A stretch of DNA of 64,000 nucleotides from Ampullaceana balthica (lineage: Eukaryota > Mollusca > Gastropoda > Lymnaeidae). How positions within the stretch are numbered: position 1 is the first letter of the stretch; each line of letters starts with the position of its first letter. The notes under the pieces are model-generated. The model was given only the letters and a program-made list of their open reading frames with translations. It did no database searches and was not told the DNA's origin. This document shows, in pieces, positions 11,090 to 23,084 of the stretch. The stretch covers positions 1,977,385 to 2,041,384 of the forward strand of contig CALYLW010000125.1 in the NCBI GenBank assembly GCA_944989445.1. Direction: 5' to 3'. The translations under genes and the position numbers were made by a program.

Positions 11090-13380
11090 CCCCTAGATAA
11101 TGGATAAACCATAAAACACTAGATTTATTCCTAACAAATAGACAAGGACTAGTGTTAGACTAAAATAATTCCTGGATTGTCCAACCATGACATTAATTAA
11201 TAAGATACCTAGAAGAATAATATATCTTTGGAATAAATGTAATTCCATAAAACTACACCAATCAACGGCTAACTTCCAAAAAAACTTTCCCTAAGTAAAT
11301 TTAATACAAATAGCCCAGTAGAAGAAATTTGGAAAGATATAAAAACAAATCTAAAAACTATAATGGATGAGAATGTTCCAACAAAACTAACATCAAATAA
11401 AATTAACAAATGCTGGTTCAATTCTAGATTGAAAAAGCTATGCAAACAAAAAGAGAACTTATTTAAGAAATATAAAGCTACCAATTCAAATAGGATACAC
11501 AAAAAATACTTAAAGATTAAACACTTGACACAAAAACTTAGTCGAAACCTCCAAAATGAATATATAAACAATGTAATTTACCAAAGATAACAATAAAAAC
11601 GTATGGTCCTTTATCAAATCTAAAAAAATGGAACCTTCAGGAATAGCCACACTAAAAGGCTCAAATAATAAAACCTATAATGATAATGAAACTAAAGCTA
11701 ATATCCTTAACACATATTTTGCATCATCTTTTTCTGCCTCAGGCGACAAGGAAGTTTTAATAAATTTAAATAAAATGGAGGAAATAGGTAACATAACTGT
11801 AGATGAGATAGGTATACATTCACTCCTAAAAAACTTAAAAATAAACAAAGCTACTGGCCCAGATGATTTGCCTGCAAGATTATTAAAAGAACTAAGCAAT
11901 GAACTGTCCCCAATCCTTGTAGTTCTCTTTCAAGCCTCTCTAAACCAGGGTAAAGTGCCCCAGGATTGGAAATTAGCTAACGTAACTCCACTCTTTAAGA
12001 AAGGGGATAAATCAGACCCTGGTAATTACAGGCCTGTATCACTTACTAGTATCACCTGTAAATTACTAGAACACATAATATATAGTAGAATAGTTAACCA
12101 CCTTGACAAATATAATGCCCTATGCCCACATCAACACGGCTTTAGAAAAAACAGATCATGTGAAACACAATTAATAGGTTTAATAGATGAACTATCAAAA
12201 GGCTTGGACAAAAATGATCAAATAGATACAATATTACTAGACTTCTCAAAAGCATTTGACAAAGTTCACCACCTTAGTTTACTTAAAAAACTTAACTACT
12301 TTGGAATCTCAGGTTCCTTACATCACTGGATCCAAGACTTCCTTTTGGGCAGGGAGCAAACTGTAATAATTAATGGATCTAAATCTGCACCAATAAAGGT
12401 TAACTCAGGAGTTCCACAAGGAACTGTGCTAGGTCCCTTACTCTTTTTAATTTATATAAATGATTTACCCAACAACATCTCAACAGGTACAAAAGTTAGG
12501 TTATTTGCTGATGATTGTATAATCTATAGAACAATTAAATCAGAACAAGATAGCAAAATTTTACAAAAAGACTTAGATGAATTGATAAAATGGGAAACTA
12601 ACTGGAGTATGTCTTTCCACCCAGAAAAGTGTCAACTGTTAAGAGTAACAAAGAAAAAGAAACAAATAAATTCAAAATATTACATTCATGGAAAAGAACT
12701 GACCCAAACTAAAGATGCAAAATACTTAGGAGTCTTAATAAATGAGAAACTATCATGGAATCCCCATGTCAATGAAGTTATTAAAAAATCAAACAAAACC
12801 TTAGGCTTTATAAAAAGAAACTTTAACAAATGTAATAGAGATATAAAACTAAAATGCTACCTCACTTTGGTGAGACCTGTACTAGAATATGCATCTTCTG
12901 TATGGGACCCATCCACCAAAGAAAACATTGATAAACTAGAACAAATTCAAAAAAGAGCTGCCAGATTCATTACTGGAGAATATTCGAAACTGACAAGAAT
13001 AACACCATTAGTTAAATCATTAAACCTTGAAACACTAGAGGATAGAAGAACCAAGAGCAAAGTAGTAATCATACATAAAGCAATTAATTCTAATTTAGAA
13101 ATACAACACAAAGATAACTTAATACAACCCTCAGATAGACATAAGGATAAAAACACCTTTCTTATTCCGTATGCAAGAACAAACACATACAAGTTTTCCT
13201 TCTTCCCGTCCGGAATTCGGGCGTGGAATGGGTTGCCTGAAGAATCCAGGAAAACCAACACTTTATCAACATTTAAATCTCTAATAAAAATGCAGGACTA
13301 AACACAAACCATAGATAAGCGTAGGACGCAATAATCTTCTGTATAGAAGGAGCGTCTGTAAACAGATAAGATAAGATAAG
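11090..13380 (+). mobile_element. CR1/L2-like LINE, copy 1, 5'-truncated
   Basis: From about 11100 this matches 37090 onward of the copy at 36 kb, with only scattered differences. It starts within the endonuclease C-terminus. It has lost about 29 bp near 11190 relative to copy 2 and has one extra T near 11579 that shifts the frame. The 3' end carries tgtatagaaggagcgtctgt, then repeated gataa. The near identity of copies 1 and 2 implies recent transposition. No clear target-site duplication was seen, which is common in this group. Confidence 0.9.
11628..13301 (+). pseudogene. Reverse transcriptase region of LINE copy 1
   Basis: A 557-residue open frame holding most of a non-LTR reverse transcriptase and its C-terminal domain. 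Visible landmarks in order: NKATGPDDLPARLLKEL (about 75-90), PLFKKGDKSDPGNYRPVSLT (about 125-145), QHGFRKNRSCETQL, TILLDFSKAFDKVHH, SGVPQGTVLGPLLFLIYIND, and the catalytic RLFADDCIIY. It would copy element RNA at a nicked chromosomal site. The reading frame is cut off from its upstream part by a one-base insertion near 11579, so the ATG here is internal and not a true start. The upstream remnant (11363-11590) encodes the linker between endonuclease and RT. Catalytic residues look intact, but the copy cannot make the full protein. Confidence 0.9.
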
Positions 13381-14219
13381 GTGTACTTTTGCCTATTAAT
13401 GTTACTGTAATTAATTTACAAGCCGCTAATTGTAGAAAAGAACACAATTTAATAAAAATGTCTTTCATTTAAACACAAAATTCAGTCAAAAGTAATATTG
13501 TTTCATTAAAAATATTTTGCCATGGAGACACCATGTAAATGATATTTCTAAATCGACAATATTCATTGGGGCTGATACTGATTTTAAAAAATGTTCATTT
13601 AATCGGGAAATTTGTTTAATCAATTAATCGATCAATTTCAATTAATTATAATTTTAAAATGAATATATAGATCCCGTTAAGTCGCGATTCATTATTTCGT
13701 AACATTGGTTAAGCTGCGGTAATTCCATGGCACCCAAATTTTGTGACATAACACAGCAAATTCGTTCTGCTATGCGAGAAATAAGGAAGAAACACCTTTT
13801 TGTTTACGTATTAAAGTCTAAGTTAATAACAATATGAGGGGAAAGTATATAAGTAACAAAAAAATATAAATTTCTAAAAAATTGTGAAAACAAATATTAG
13901 AAATATTTTCTTAAATTTTAATCGAATTTTAATCGATTAAAATTTCCGCGGACCTAATATGTATTTAGACATGAGCAGCAAAATGTTTAAGAAGTAAAGA
14001 GAATGTTCCATGCATAAACTTTAAGCCATGTTTATATTAACGTGAAAACAAAGGGAACATCACTGCTAGTGAGCTTCGTATTAAACTCAACATCGCAGTC
14101 TACTCATTGATCTTTAACTACCTGATTAGAAAAAAATGTAAATAGCATTTATATAGAAATATACACATTTTAGCAAAACAATTCAAGTATAATTAATATG
14201 TAAATAAACTTTTGCCATG
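13381..14219. other. No recognisable gene
   Basis: AT-rich. Sequence near 13600-13660 and 13915-13945 is enriched in attaatcgat/aattttaatcgatt motifs. No coding motifs, TIR pair or tail identified. Confidence 0.45.
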
Positions 14220-14900
14220 TTAGAAATAATCATTTGTGAGTTATTCGCCAAATGATGTATCAAAATTTCACATCAATCGCATGTACTGTATTTAAATGAA
14301 CTTTTAGATTATCTCTATGTATCTTTATGAGGCGAGGCAAGCTAGAACACACAGTACCAACAGGAAAGATCGAGGGCAAAAGGGATCGAGATAGACAGAG
14401 AGAAGAGATGCTGAATGGACTGTCACGATGACATGGGGCACAATCACCAGCGGAGCTGATGGGCAATACCAAAGACAGAAAGCTGTGGAGGGGCATGACC
14501 GCCTACGACTCTGGGCACGGCACCTGATGGATGGATCCCTATGAAGCGTGTACATTTGTGTGCTAGACTGTCGTGGTGCGTATTATATTGAACAGCCTTT
14601 TTATTATTTTCCTGTCGCGCGGTGCGGTGCGTATTATATTGACGTTACTTTATAAAATATATTGCCTATCTGTAAATAAAAATGGCTAGTCTGTCTCGGG
14701 GTGTGCACTATATTAAACATGTTTATAACCATTTTACCGTGATCAAATCGAACTAAAATTTAGCAGGCAGACTGTAGTAGTTTTTTTTAACTATAAATCA
14801 TTTATAAATTAGACATAACTACAATTTTGGATTTTATAATGAACATACTTTTAGTTATGTCTCCTAAATAAAGGATTTATAGTCAAAAACTTAGTTATTA
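14220..14900 (+). repeat. Family B repeat unit interrupted by a LINE fragment
   Basis: 14240-14330 matches the middle of the units at 58593-59597 (gatgtatcaaaatttcacatc, gcatgtactgta, tttagattatctctatgtatc). 14575-14900 matches their second half (ggtgcgtattatattgaac, taaacatgtttataa, agtcaaaaacttagtt). The sequence between is foreign and is listed separately. Confidence 0.75.
14340..14530 (+). pseudogene. C-terminal tail of an RTE-like LINE ORF
   Basis: In one plus-strand frame the segment reads as a basic tail with GKIEGKRDRDRQREEMLNGL, one TGA stop where a tryptophan codon would be expected, then HGAQSPAELMGNTKDRKLWR and a final GHGT-stop. Tails of this GKRxRGRQRxxxLxG type followed by a short KDRxxWRxM segment close the polymerase of RTE-like and related LINEs. 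It is a strongly 5'-truncated insertion in the family B repeat. The assignment rests on my memory of the tail pattern and not on a search. Confidence 0.6.
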
Positions 14901-16106
14901 ATTGTTTTTTGTAACTTTGTTTTTTATTAATTGCTTCATTGAAATGCTGATTTCATGTTAATTTCATATTATTACTCTTAAGAAATTTGCATCCTTAGTT
15001 TGGATTAGTTGTTTTCCATGAATGAAAGTTTGTTTGTGTTTGTTTTTTCAGTTATTTGTTTCGTTTTCTTTTTTTACCCTTCACCGTTGAAACTTTTTCT
15101 GGATGGAACGATCTCTCCAATTAGTTTCCCATTTTATTAATTCATTGAGGTTTATTTGTAACATTTTATAGCGTAAAAAAAAATATTTCTCCCTAATTTT
15201 TAAATGGAAAAAATAAGTGAAAGCCCTGCCACGAATTTAAATCGTTATTTCTGTTAGTCAGAATCTTCCCATCGGAATGAAGTTCTAATAAGCTTAAATG
15301 CATGAATGAGTCACATAAAACAACTCATGGATACTTGGCAAAGATTTGCAAGAATTGAGGTATAAACATACACCTCTCGGCCAAGACTTTTTACAAAGCA
15401 TGTACATGTACAGGTCTCGGTCAGAAATAGCTAGTACTGTCTATTACATAGTACGTATTGACTGAAACATACATATCATGTGTTATACAATGTACACGAA
15501 CATAGGCAAGCGCATGATTATTTAATTCTTAAGATGAGTGCTAACAATGTGTTTGTCACTTGTGAGACTGAAAACCTCATGAAATAATGTATTTTTTTTA
15601 GACCGAGACTTTTGCGCACAAAAATATAAAAGTATCAGTACTCTTGAAAATGAAAAGGTCTGACTAAAACAAATTAGTAGACAAGCATTTGTCTCAGTCA
15701 AGTCCATTAATTACATTAAATTAATTTAGAATCAATAAATATATGTTTAAATAAATTAGGATTAGAAATAAAACCCCCCAAAAATGATAATGGATATATA
15801 ATGGATATATATTAATATCTTGATGAAATTGGTTTAATCGAACATGTCGTAAATTTCTATTAATATATTTCCTTTATAAAAGGCAATGATTATATTAGTA
15901 TTTGACTGAGTTCAGGAATTCAAGGAAAGCAGGCAACAAGCTACGAGTAATCATAAGCCATAAAAAGTCAACATTAAAGAAAAAAACAAATGTTAGAAAT
16001 AAAAGGGATATTATATTTAAATTACCTATTTAATTTACATGAAACTCAAAGAGTTAATAAATTAAGCGAACATAACAAGGAAAGTCCACAAAACACAAAC
16101 ACTTAC
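14901..16106. other. AT-rich, no recognisable gene; likely intron
   Basis: No transposon ends or coding motifs. It lies between the candidate exons at 16107 and 9176, so it may be intronic. Confidence 0.4.
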
Positions 16107-16200
16107 ATTTTGGAGACTTTCGTAGGCACCACAGCGTCACGATGGAGGAGATGATAGGTAACGTTTGTGGATTATTACTTCGTGTTATTTAAGAGAACAT
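16107..16200 (-). other. Candidate non-coding first exon
   Basis: On the minus strand, sequence ending ...gtctccaaaat is followed by gtaagtgtttg, a strong donor. Upstream sequence is mixed rather than AT-rich (catctcctccatcgtgacgctg). Its position upstream of the signal-peptide exon at 9103-9176, whose acceptor precedes the ATG by only seven bases, would suit a 5' UTR exon. The left boundary of the exon (transcription start) is not defined. Evidence is one splice-site match and context only. Confidence 0.3.
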
Positions 16201-16485
16201 GTGAACACATGTCGCGGGTATTGTTAGGGTTAATTAAAGAGTCTTAATAATTAAAGCGAACGAGTTGGCGATCAGCTGTAATTTAGAACAAAGGCACTTA
16301 AAACGAGTAACAATAAATCAGTACTAAATGTCCATCACAGATGCGAAGCAAAATATTCACATAGAAAATCTCATCGCGTAAGAATGTTTGATCCCTGCAA
16401 GGAATTACTCCGTAGGAATTTTCAATTAACATTTTGTGATAATCTATTAGAACTGCGACGAATACCAGTTAAGTATCATCTAAGC

Positions 16486-18920
16486 CAGGGGTGGGAAAAC
16501 TTTTGCTAAGGAGGACCGCAATGACAACTATATCGTTATAGGGGGCCGCATTTGAATGGTGTGTTTACTTTATTTACAATTTAAAAATTATTAAAAAATA
16601 TGAATTAATGATGATTACTCAATAACCATGTATTTGTCATTTTATTTGACATTTTTACTCTATTACACGCACACATTACATTTTAAAATAAGAAACTGAA
16701 ACAGTTTCTAATCCGATAATAAGATTTTACAAGTCATAGTTATTTCCCCAAAAAGTTAGTTTATTTTTACCTGTCCTAATAACTATGAAGAAGAAGGAAC
16801 TTAAATTACATACAAGCTGACAGCAGAGTACTATTAGAATTAATAAAAATTATATAATTATCCACATTTTAACATAACGTTCTTGACCCGTGGAACCAGT
16901 TTACTTGTGATTCGCATGAATATATTCAAATAGCAGTTAGTCAACATCGATATGTTTTAGAAATACTTATTTTCAGACAAAAAAAAAGTTTGCTCATAGG
17001 TATGTGGACCCAAATGGGGACAAAACATTGGCTGCAAAGTTTTTTAAGTGTGGAAATGCCACTGCTGTCAAACAAAACTCAAATAGAAGATCTTACTGAA
17101 ACTCGTCTTTGTAGGTCAAGGAGCTCTAAATGTGTATCCTCCGGGGCTGACAAAAATTTAGCATTAATGGCAAAACAAGGATATTGAAGAGTAATTCAAG
17201 CTTCTTGAAGTCTTGGAACTTCCTTTCTAATTCCACAGCCAAGGCATCCAACTGACTTTTGTAGTTGTGAACCATTTCACCAGAAATGTTTTTGCTTCAG
17301 CAAAGAGAAATGGCAGAATCTGTTTTCACCTGCTTGCCTGAAGAACAGGTAGGTTTTGCCTGAAATGATTTAACATGCACATATATTTCATTTTCATGTG
17401 CAAAAAAGCTTTCTCGCTGAAGATTGACATACACTTTATTCAACTTTTGCATAATTTCAATGGCAAAAATTAAATCTGCCTTCCACTTTTCATTAACAAA
17501 TGTGTAACAAATTCACAATTAAAACTTTTTTTTCTTCATTGAGATCCCACACTCACCTTAATATCTTGCCTAAGCTTAGCCAGCGGACACTGTTGTAGCA
17601 GAATAATATAATAATATTCAGTTTCTAAATATTCAAGCAGTGTCTTGAACTTCCTGTGGTTAAGTGCCTTGGCTTTTATGAGGTTTATCACGCTGTAACT
17701 TGGTTAATAACATGCTTGATATTCAACGCAGCTTTACACATAATTTTCTGATTGATGACATATTTGAAAGGTAAGAGTAAATGGTTAGGATGTTCATCTT
17801 TTATTCTATTTTTTATTAACTTTACCAGAACTAAGTTTTTTTTCCAACCAAAGCATTGGCTTTATCAGTTCTTACACTTGCCATCTTGTTCCACACCAAA
17901 CAAGTTCTTTCAAGACAGCTATTACCAGCATTGAATAAATCATTGCCTGTAGTTGTGTCTTTGAATGGCTAAACACTAAGTAATTCTTTGTTAAGTTCGA
18001 AACGAGTGTTTATTCCCCGTATTAATACCAACAGTTGTGCTGTTTCATGTACATCTGTATTTTCATACAATGCAAAAGAGAACCACAAGATGTCTTTGCT
18101 TGCATCTCGAAATTGGTGCATGAAATTGTCACTTATTTTTCAACACGCCTGACGACAGTTTTACAATTTTTCTTGATAAAGAAATGATGTCAATTTTTTA
18201 TTCTACTTTGGACTCAAAATGCTTGCTGCTTCGTACAAGCATTCCTTGTTGAACTCTCTGTCATAAAAGGGATTGTTCCGTTTTAAGATCTTATGGGACA
18301 GCACAAAAATGACTTCAGTTGAAGGTTCTTGATTTAAAAACTGCTTTTTGAAAAGAGTTTGCTTCGTCTTGAAATCATTAACGAACTCCTGGCATTTTCT
18401 TTTACTCTCTTCGTTCGTTAAATTGAGCTCAAAACCCAAATGTTTTGTTTGGTGGTTTCTTTTTTAGTTGTACTCCTTAAGATGCTCACATACTCACGCC
18501 AAAGTACGCAGACTTCTTTGCTCCAGACACTCTTAAAGCAGTATGTATTAGTCAACTAGTCATTAAAAAACAACAATTTGCCTTCAATCTTTCTTGTTTT
18601 TTTTTACAGCACTGGTGGTTAAATAAAAGTGTATTTAATTTTAAATTACAATTTTTACACAATCGTTTAAAATGTAAATCGTAAACAGGGGCCACTTTCA
18701 TTTGAGCTGAATGAAATTTCGAATAGGGATGTTAACAATTAATAAAAAATGATCACTAATTGATTCTGGAGCCATAAGACCAAATACTTGGAAAAAAATG
18801 AAGCAAACATTGTTAACAAAGATTATTAACATCGAAATAAGATCGAACATGTACATGCCTACGGGCCGCATAATATCCTCTGACGTGCCACTGCACCCCG
18901 CGGGCCATAGTTTGGCCAAA
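16486..18920 (-). mobile_element. hAT transposon, degraded (Charlie/GTF2IRD2-like)
   Basis: The left end CAGGGGTGGGAAAACTTTT and the following ggccgcattt block match the element at 24668-26375. The right-hand part (acatgcctacgggccgcataatat, then cgcgggccatagtttg) also matches. Transposase remnants lie on the minus strand. The right terminus has decayed (tttggccaaaac in place of tttgcccacccctg), and no 8-bp duplication is recognisable. It is older or more damaged than its relative. Confidence 0.8.
16965..18439 (-). pseudogene. hAT transposase remnant
   Basis: Minus-strand pieces resemble the GTF2IRD2/Charlie8-type hAT transposase. At 18203-18439 an open frame contains VLSHKILKRNNPFYD and EFNKECLYEAA, the segment before the catalytic core. 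Near 17010-17060 the frame encodes FPHLKNFAANVLSPFGSTY, the C-terminal dimerisation region. Between them, frameshifts and stops break the frame. The domesticated vertebrate relatives serve as a guide to order. No functional product is expected. Confidence 0.75.
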
Positions 18921-19557
18921 ACAAATCAGTGGAACTTATTTTTATTATTTTGGTCTTTGGGCGTCAAATTTTGGTTACGCAATTTAACAACCCTCTCCTG
19001 GTGATGTATTTAATGGCGGGCTTTTTGTAAAGCTAAATATCATTTTCCTTGAGGGTAAATGTGTTTACCGTACACTAAACGGATCTGTTGATAAGGTCTT
19101 CGCGTCATACAGCTGAAGGAAATATTTTAGCAAACAGAATGTTGATATTTTCTGTTCGTCTGTGGACACAGCCGTGGATTTAAACACTGACTATTTATGT
19201 TGTCCAAAGAAGAATATTTTAAATAGTTGTATACCAGAAAGTTCATATCAACGGTATTGCTGCCTCGCAATGATATGCAGGTGATGATTTTGAAACATGA
19301 AAAAATGAAATGAAGTATTCTCTGTGCTGTTATGCGTAAAACTATGTTGTAGCCTAGTTTTAATAGTATTTGGCCAAATAATTTATTTTTAGCCAGTCTG
19401 AGTGATGATTTCCGAGAGGTAATCTTTAAAACTGGTTTCTGATGCACATCTGATAAGCATCTGTAGCACGGAAAGTTCTTAGAAGAACATTTTGGAAAAT
19501 GGTAGGGTTGCGTGTAGTATAATTACGCTAACTTTAATTAAGATCGAAACAGTAAAA
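18921..19557. other. No recognisable feature
   Basis: A minus-strand open frame at 19127-19447 (106 codons) has no recognisable motif. Nothing else stands out. Confidence 0.4.
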
Positions 19558-20399
19558 CAGCGGTTCCCAACCTATGGGTTGCAACACCCAAGGGGGTTTC
19601 TGGGTTAACAGTGTCGACTAAAAATATATAACTATAATGAAAATTTGCCTTGCAATTAAATGCATTTAACACTAATCCCAAATAGAGAAGTTATAAGATG
19701 ATTTGTATAAATAGCTATAAGTATAGTCTTTTAATCTATTTTCAACAGCTAGCGTGCCAAAATAATATTCAACAAGTGACTGTCACGTGTTATTCAAAGT
19801 ATCCTTTGCGATTAGTCTCTAACTGTATAAGATGCCCCGATTCTTACTAATCAACAGGGCAACATTGATTTTCAAAAAGAGGTGTTCGGTTGGCGTATGC
19901 GTTTATTATAGTTATCGATTATTTCTTCCTATTCAGACCTGTCGTTAGCTATCATGGTATTCCTGTGTGCGTTTGTAATTTTCGCTTGACTGTTAATAAT
20001 TAACTAATTATTTTCACATGAACACCATGTCCGGATTTCGCGACGCAGCCATATAATCTTAGACTATTTTTGTCGTATTTAAAATGTCAAAGACGTGCGT
20101 TCTTTGGTTGTAGGTTACATGTGTTACTATTATTATTTTAATGGTAATTATTATTCTCACATTTAATTGCATTCGTTGTTTTTTATATTACTATTCACAT
20201 GGTGTTAAATTATTAAGAAACGTTTATTATTAGTTTGCCAGCAATGGTAAAATTTTTGCAATAGTCCAATTGGAAATAGCAAAGCCAAAAAAATATATTC
20301 TTACACAATTGGAGAAAAACTCATCACAACCTGAATTTTGAAGATTGCGAAATTAATTCTTTGGAGATTCCAGTGAAGTCAAAATGAAACAAATATCTC

Positions 20400-20950
20400 T
20401 GTCTGGTAATATTATTTTTCGTCGTATATCAGTATGTTCGCAGACGTTAAAGAGTAGAATTTGAATGAAATCAAGAGTTCACCATTGTTTTCTTTTAAAG
20501 TTAATGAATCAACAGATGTAAGCTCGTGTGCTCACTTGTCTGTATTCGTTAAATATATTAATTCAGATGATATCAAAAAAGGTTTCCTAATTGGCAGTGG
20601 ACTTGAAACTACTACAAAAAGTGAATACATTGTGAAAAATATAAATACGCATTCTTAGACTTGGAGATTAAAGTAAAAAAACGTCTGTGGGGTTTGTAGG
20701 ATGGTGTGTAATCTATGTTTGGGTCAAAATCAAACTTTTAGAGAAAAGTAAAAGAACTAGCTTCCCAAGCAATGTGATTCACAGGTATGTCCTTGCCAGT
20801 AAGACTCTACTAACTCCTCTGCAAGATGTAGTTCAATCTCTGATAAAAATTATAAATTACGTCAAAACTGGAGCTCTTAAAACTCGTCTGTTTCAAGGAA
20901 TGTGCAAAATCATGGATTCAAAGAACAAGATTCTTCTTTTTAAACTGCTG
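20400..20950 (+). pseudogene. hAT transposase, N-terminal and central remnant
   Basis: The plus strand encodes, in two frames, FKVNESTDVSSCAHLSVFV and VKYINSDDIKKGFL (20490-20590), then GLETTTKSEYI, and further on NVIHRYVLASKTLL, SLIKIINYVKTGALKTRLFQ and MCKIMDSKNKILLF (to 20950). These follow the order of ZBED5/SCAND3/FAM200-type hAT transposases: the DESTDVSSCAQL block with the first catalytic Asp, the CxxHxxxL-like region, and the NYIK segment. Here the block reads NESTDV, so the first catalytic residue is substituted. Frameshifts separate the pieces. The 79-bp minisatellite begins exactly where the next block would be encoded. Confidence 0.85.
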
Positions 20951-21817
20951 TAAGGTTGTTGTCGAAATGGAATGTTGTGATCTTGTCTTTGAATTGAAAG
21001 ATGAAATCAGGTTGTTTTAGTAAGTGCTGTAAGGTCGTTGTCGAAATGAAATGTTGTGATCTTGTCTTTGAATTGAAAGATGAAATCAGGTTGTTTCTGT
21101 AAGTGCTGTAAGGTTGTTGTCGAAATGAAATGTTGTGATCTTGTCTTTGAATTGAAAGATGAAATCAGGTTGTTTCTGTAAGTGCTGTAAGATTGTTGTC
21201 GAAATGAAATGTTGTGATCTTGTCTTTGAATTGAAAGATGAAATCAGGTTGTTTCTGTAAGTGCTTTAAGATTGTTGTCAAAATGAAATGTTGTGATCTT
21301 GTCTTTGAATTGAAAGATGAAATCAGGTTGTTTCTGTAAGTGCTGTAAGGTTGTTGTCGAAATGAAATGTTGTGATCTTGTCTTTGAATTGAAAGATGAA
21401 ATCAGGTTGTTTCTCTAAGTGCTGTAAGATTGTTGTCGAAATGAAATGTTGTGATCTTGTCTTTGAACAGAAAGATGAAATCAAGTTGTTTCTGTAAGTG
21501 CTGTAAGATTGTTGTCGAAATGAAATGTTGTGATCTTGTCTTTGAATTGAAAGATGAAATCAGGTTGTTTCTGTAAGTGCTGTAAGATTGTTGTCGAAAT
21601 GAAATGTTGTGATCTTGTCTTTGAATTGAAAGATGAAATCAGGTTGTTTCTGTAAGGGCTGTAAGATTGTTGTCAAAATGAAATGTTGTGATCTTGTCTT
21701 TGAATTGAAAGATGAAATCAGGTTGTTTCTGTAAGTGCTGTAAGATTGTTGTCGAAATGAAATGTTGTGATCTTGTCTTTGAATTGAAAGATGAAATCAG
21801 GTTGTTTCTGTAAGTGC
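20946..21817 (+). repeat. 79-bp minisatellite made from transposase coding sequence, 11 copies
   Basis: The unit begins ctgtaaggttgttgtcgaaa and contains tgatcttgtctttgaattga and gatgaaatcaggttgtttct. Starts fall near 20946, 21027, 21106, 21185, 21264, 21343, 21421, 21500, 21579, 21658 and 21737, a period of about 79 bp. In one frame the unit reads V-E-M-E-C-C-D-L-V-F-E-L-K-D-E-I-R-L-F. That corresponds to the NVLxRVFELRDEIxxFL segment expected at this point of the transposase. Because 79 is not a multiple of 3, each copy shifts the frame. Copies are nearly identical, so the expansion is recent relative to the element. Confidence 0.9.
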
Positions 21818-22290
21818 AAGGGAAACATAACCTTTTTGCATACTTTAACGATACAAAATGGTTGAAAAGAGTAGCAAATCTAGCTGATATCTTAGAACAA
21901 CAATATAGGCTAAATCTCAAACGTCAGGAAAAATAATATGTTGTTTGCATTTCACGATAATTTCAGGGCTTTTGTATATACGCTGCAAAACTGGCGAAGA
22001 AAAGTAAATCTTGGAAACATCGCTATGTTTGAAAAACTCTCCAGTGGGGTAGATGAATCTCAATGTGAAATAATTGAAAATTTGAAAGAGGTGATTACTG
22101 GGCATATTGAATCCCTTGAAAACAAACTGCAGCATAATTTCCCTGAGCTGAAAGAAATGGAAACTACAATTACATGAAATCCATTCTCTAACTCTAATTC
22201 ACTTGATGTAGCTAACATTCCTGATTAATTACAAGAGGAATTCTTGGATTTGCCCAATGATTCCTCGGCATGTCACTTTTTCATGAAAAA
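21818..22290 (+). pseudogene. hAT transposase, C-terminal remnant
   Basis: Directly after the minisatellite the plus strand encodes GKHNLFAYFNDTKWLKRVAN and LADILEQQYRLNLKRQ, then (21938-22177) LQNWRRKVNLGNIAMFEKLS and NLKEVITGHIESLENKLQHN with FPEL. This is the usual continuation of ZBED5-like hAT transposases. One stop codon and a frame change split the two parts. The far C-terminal LPFSTTYLCE-type block is not clear. Confidence 0.8.
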
Positions 22291-22976
22291 TGTCTCTTAA
22301 AATTTGGGCGTGATATGTATAATTCATACCCAAAATGTTACGATGCTCGCCTTCCGAGTTTAAGTTCAATTTGTGTATTGTCATCTGTATGAGAGAGCAT
22401 TTTAAACTCTTCTTCATTTAAAAACAATAGATAGGAATAAATTAAATGTTAAGAATGACATGAGGATGGAAACAAAAACTTATCAATGAATTTGGAAGCT
22501 GGTTTTATGACATGCAAATTTAGCCATCATATTAAATTAATTAATAAACACAATGTAAAATTAAATATGATAAAAAAACTTATTTTGAAAAAAAAACTTT
22601 ATTGAAATTGTCTATGTTAAATTTCATGGGGGTCGCTATTCACAATGTTTTTATAAAAAGGCTTCGCCACTAAAAGAAAGGTTGGGCACCACTGCACTAA
22701 AAGTTTCATTATTTTCTGCGCACACATGCCACACATAATACGAAAAAGACAACAAAAGTTAAGAACTGCTCAAATGAGACCAGCTTCTGGCTGTGGACTT
22801 TGACTCACGAAGAACAGAAACTTTAACTTGGTGAATAGCATGGCCTGTCGTAAAATACAGAGAGAAAGAGAGATGAGGGGATGGAGGTGTAGTAGGGGTT
22901 TCTCGCTCTCACACATGAATTTTTGGATTAAAAAATTAAATAAAGTCTGCATGTTTAAAATAAAATCACTCCTTAA

Positions 22977-23045
22977 TAATAATAATAATACATTGATAAT
23001 TGATATAGGAAGTGGGCTCACAGCCCTTTACATGAAAATAATAAC
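22977..23045 (-). mobile_element. Solo 3' end of the L2-like LINE, inverted
   Basis: Read on the minus strand it gives catgtaaagggctgtgagcc, then cacttcc, and ends in repeated att. The same sequence closes the LINE fragment at 24018-24093 (aaagctctgtgagcccagttcc ... (tta)n). It is a severely 5'-truncated insertion, or possibly a SINE tail. Confidence 0.75.
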
Positions 23046-23084
23046 ATACATTTATAGCGAATGATAAACTAAAATTTTATAAAT

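Larger units (their letters stand above)
19558..22694 (+). mobile_element. hAT transposon (ZBED5/Charlie-like) with 8-bp duplication
   Basis: Left terminus CAGCGGTTCCCAACC and right terminus GGTTGGGCACCACTG are complementary at most positions, as in Charlie-type hAT elements. The flanks are cagtaaaa (19550-19557) and cactaaaa (22695-22702), 7 of 8 identical. Near the ends are gggttgcaacaccc and gggggtcgct, the usual subterminal blocks. Plus-strand transposase remnants fill the interior. A minisatellite at 20946-21817 has expanded within the coding part. Confidence 0.9.

Noticed and set aside
11675..13261. Minus-strand frames over LINE copy 1 (and the same ones at 37681 and 39267)
   Set aside because: Complementary shadows of the RT ORF, repeated in both copies because the copies are nearly identical.
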